NCBI GenBank assembly: GCA_017885365.1
Contig: JAFNGD010000144.1
Span: 3,346-10,939, forward strand
Direction of reading: 5' to 3'
DNA: 7,594 nt
Source: Nitrospirota bacterium
GTDB taxonomy: Bacteria > Nitrospirota > UBA9217
Position 1 is the first letter of the stretch. The number at the start of each line of letters is the position of its first letter. The notes under the pieces were generated by a model. That model did no database searches and was not told where the DNA came from. It was given only the letters and a program-made list of their open reading frames with translations. A program made the position numbers and the translations under genes. Positions 6,516 to 7,594 of this stretch are shown here, one piece after another.

Positions 6516-6544
6516 ATTATGCCCTAAATTTAATGCAATTTCAA
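6516..6544 (-). promoter_or_regulatory. Sigma70 promoter of the TPR protein gene
   Basis: On the minus strand TTGAAA (6539-6544) and CATAAT (6516-6521) are spaced by 17 bp, each matching consensus at five of six positions, in a locally AT-rich island. The predicted start is near 6509, giving a leader of about 60 bases to the ATG at 6447. A perfect ATTTC-AA-GAAAT inverted repeat (6538-6549) covers the -35 box and could be a repressor or activator site. Confidence 0.75.
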
Positions 6545-6601
6545 GAAATATTATGAAAAAACGACATGCCCCGAAAATACCCCATTTTCACGGCCGACCG
6601 C

Positions 6602-6644
6602 AAAAAAAGCCAAAAAAAAGGCGGGGAAACAGAGTTCCCCGCCT
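6602..6644 (-). terminator. Strong intrinsic terminator of the nitrite reductase gene
   Basis: On the minus strand GGCGGGGAA / TTCCCCGCC (arms 6620-6628 and 6635-6643, plus one A-T pair) form a GC-rich stem with a 6-base loop, followed by eight Ts (6619-6612) and, three bases later, seven more (6608-6602). It begins about 26 bp past the stop codon at 6670-6672. Confidence 0.95.
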
Positions 6645-6669
6645 CGGTGAACAGGTTGCACATTACAGG

Positions 6670-7594
6670 TCATTTTGCTGCTGGCGCAGGCGCTGCCGAT
6701 GCCGTTCTGGCGCCCAGGGCGTCGTTGATGATCTTGATGCCCTTCTGGGACTCGTCCACGGACCGGGTGAGCGATTCGCGGGCAAGTTCGGGATTATGGA
6801 AGCCGTCCGAGTTTTCGGCGGTCCAGTACTCCCAGAGGATGTGGGCCTTCAGATGCTGGTCCTGGGCCTGCTTGATCACGTCGTCGGCAAGACCGGCCTT
6901 CTTGCCTTCAACGATCTTGTCGATAAGGGCGGCAAGCCAGAACTCGGCCTTCCGCATCTTGCCCTTGCCGAATGCCTTGATGGAGTCGATCGAGTACTTC
7001 GCCTCCTCCTCGGTCCACTTCGGATGGCACTTGGCGGCAAGGCAGGTCTCCTTCAGCTGGACGCGCGGCGAAACCGCGAAGTGCGAGGTGTAGGTCTTGC
7101 CGGTCTTCCTGTCCTTGATCTTCGGCGTGTGACAGGAATCGCAGCCTGCGCCGGCTTTCGCGTGCTTGGAGTTGTAGAAGGTCTCCGACTCGGGATGCTG
7201 GGCCTTCCAGAGAAGACCGCCTGTCAGGGCGTGCTTGAAGTCGAGGAAGTTCACCTGCTTCACGTAATGGTCATAGAGCCCGAGCACATCCTTGTAGGGG
7301 AAGTGGTTCGTGAGCGAGCTGTCCATGGTGACCGTGTACTTGGAGGTATCGGGGTTCCGCGGGTCGTAGCCCGGGTTGCAGTTGTACTCCACATGGCACT
7401 GGCCGCACTGGAGCCGCGTGTCATACTTGTCCAGGATCGCGATCTTCCGCGTGAAACCTCGCAGTCCCATGTCAATGACCTTGATGTTCGTATGCTTCTG
7501 GTCCTTGTGCCACAGCGTGTCCGCCTCGGGTCGCGTCAGTGCCTGGATTAGGCCGTCGCGCACGACCCGCGGTTTCGCCGCGTGCGGGTCATGG
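6670..7594 (-). CDS. nrfA: Cytochrome c nitrite reductase NrfA-family (C-terminal part)
   Basis: Open at the window edge; 307 residues to the stop at 6670-6672 are visible, and the N-terminal part with signal peptide and active-site haem (CXXCK in classic NrfA) lies outside. NrfA reduces nitrite to ammonium in the periplasm with six electrons. The visible part follows the family closely. The CGQCH haem motif (7393-7407) runs into VEY, giving the calcium-ligand Glu and active-site Tyr. KAQH (7195-7206) gives the calcium-binding Lys and Gln and the catalytic His. CDSCH (7129-7143) is the next haem, and AENSDGFHNP is near the C-terminus. The final haem motif reads CLAAKCH (7024-7044), CX4CH instead of CXXCH. 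The first visible residues HDPHAAKPRV fit the stretch just after the second haem of NrfA, its His possibly a ligand. Between VEY and KAQH it is longer than I expect, with a spare Cys (NCNPGYD). The tail ends in an Ala/Pro-rich APAPAAK. No NrfH subunit is in view. Confidence 0.92.
   Translation of the reverse strand, partial: HDPHAAKPRVVRDGLIQALTRPEADTLWHKDQKHTNIKVIDMGLRGFTRKIAILDKYDTRLQCGQCHVEYNCNPGYDPRNPDTSKYTVTMDSSLTNHFPYKDVLGLYDHYVKQVNFLDFKHALTGGLLWKAQHPESETFYNSKHAKAGAGCDSCHTPKIKDRKTGKTYTSHFAVSPRVQLKETCLAAKCHPKWTEEEAKYSIDSIKAFGKGKMRKAEFWLAALIDKIVEGKKAGLADDVIKQAQDQHLKAHILWEYWTAENSDGFHNPELARESLTRSVDESQKGIKIINDALGARTASAAPAPAAK

Noticed and set aside
5638..7551. A 637-codon plus-strand open frame
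   Set aside because: It is antisense to both the TPR gene and nrfA and crosses their terminator and promoter. Its product is Arg/Leu/Val-rich without any domain, as expected from a shadow of GC-rich coding DNA.
1..7594. CRISPR array, tRNA, rRNA, insertion sequence or att site
   Set aside because: No regularly spaced repeats, no cloverleaf or rRNA-like sequence, and no transposase or terminal repeats were seen.

Overview
All supported genes in this window read on the minus strand, so the biological order runs from high to low coordinates. The DNA is GC-rich apart from an AT-rich promoter island near 6500-6610. A pentahaem-type nitrite reductase, a membrane flavin/iron-sulfur protein and an AmrS-like radical SAM enzyme together suggest an anaerobically respiring Gram-negative bacterium, such as a Desulfobacterota/Desulfuromonadia or Nitrospirota-type genome. 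That placement is inference; no taxonomic marker is present.

Layout in reading direction. (1) 7594-6670 is the C-terminal part of an NrfA-family cytochrome c nitrite reductase, closed by a strong intrinsic terminator (6602-6644). Its last haem motif is an unusual CX4CH. (2) A sigma70-like promoter (6516-6544) drives a secreted TPR protein with a proline-rich linker and a beta-rich C-terminal domain (6447-5476), closed by a second intrinsic terminator (5391-5428). (3) A leader with a nested inverted repeat (5299-5350) precedes three overlapping genes (5255-849). They encode a polytopic membrane protein with an embedded spermidine-synthase-like Rossmann domain, a NosR/NapH-like membrane protein with an FMN-binding domain and CX3CP cysteines, and an unrecognised three-TM protein with a PH-like middle region. 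They overlap by 14 bp and 4 bp, so they are almost certainly co-translated. (4) A gene-poor stretch (487-848) holds a good sigma70-like promoter (681-709) and an imperfect inverted repeat. It leads into a 66-residue single-TM protein (486-286) and then the first 53 codons of an AmrS/PflA-like radical SAM protein (161-1, cut by the window edge).

How they may work together. NrfA reduces nitrite to ammonium in the periplasm. The three-gene operon looks like a membrane redox module: the flavin/Fe-S protein could pass electrons across the membrane, while the synthase-like protein lacks the usual catalytic acidic motif and is probably not a polyamine synthase. No visible sequence ties that operon to NrfA other than proximity, because two terminators separate them. 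The operon is the best candidate in the window for an undescribed system; its function cannot be read from the sequence.
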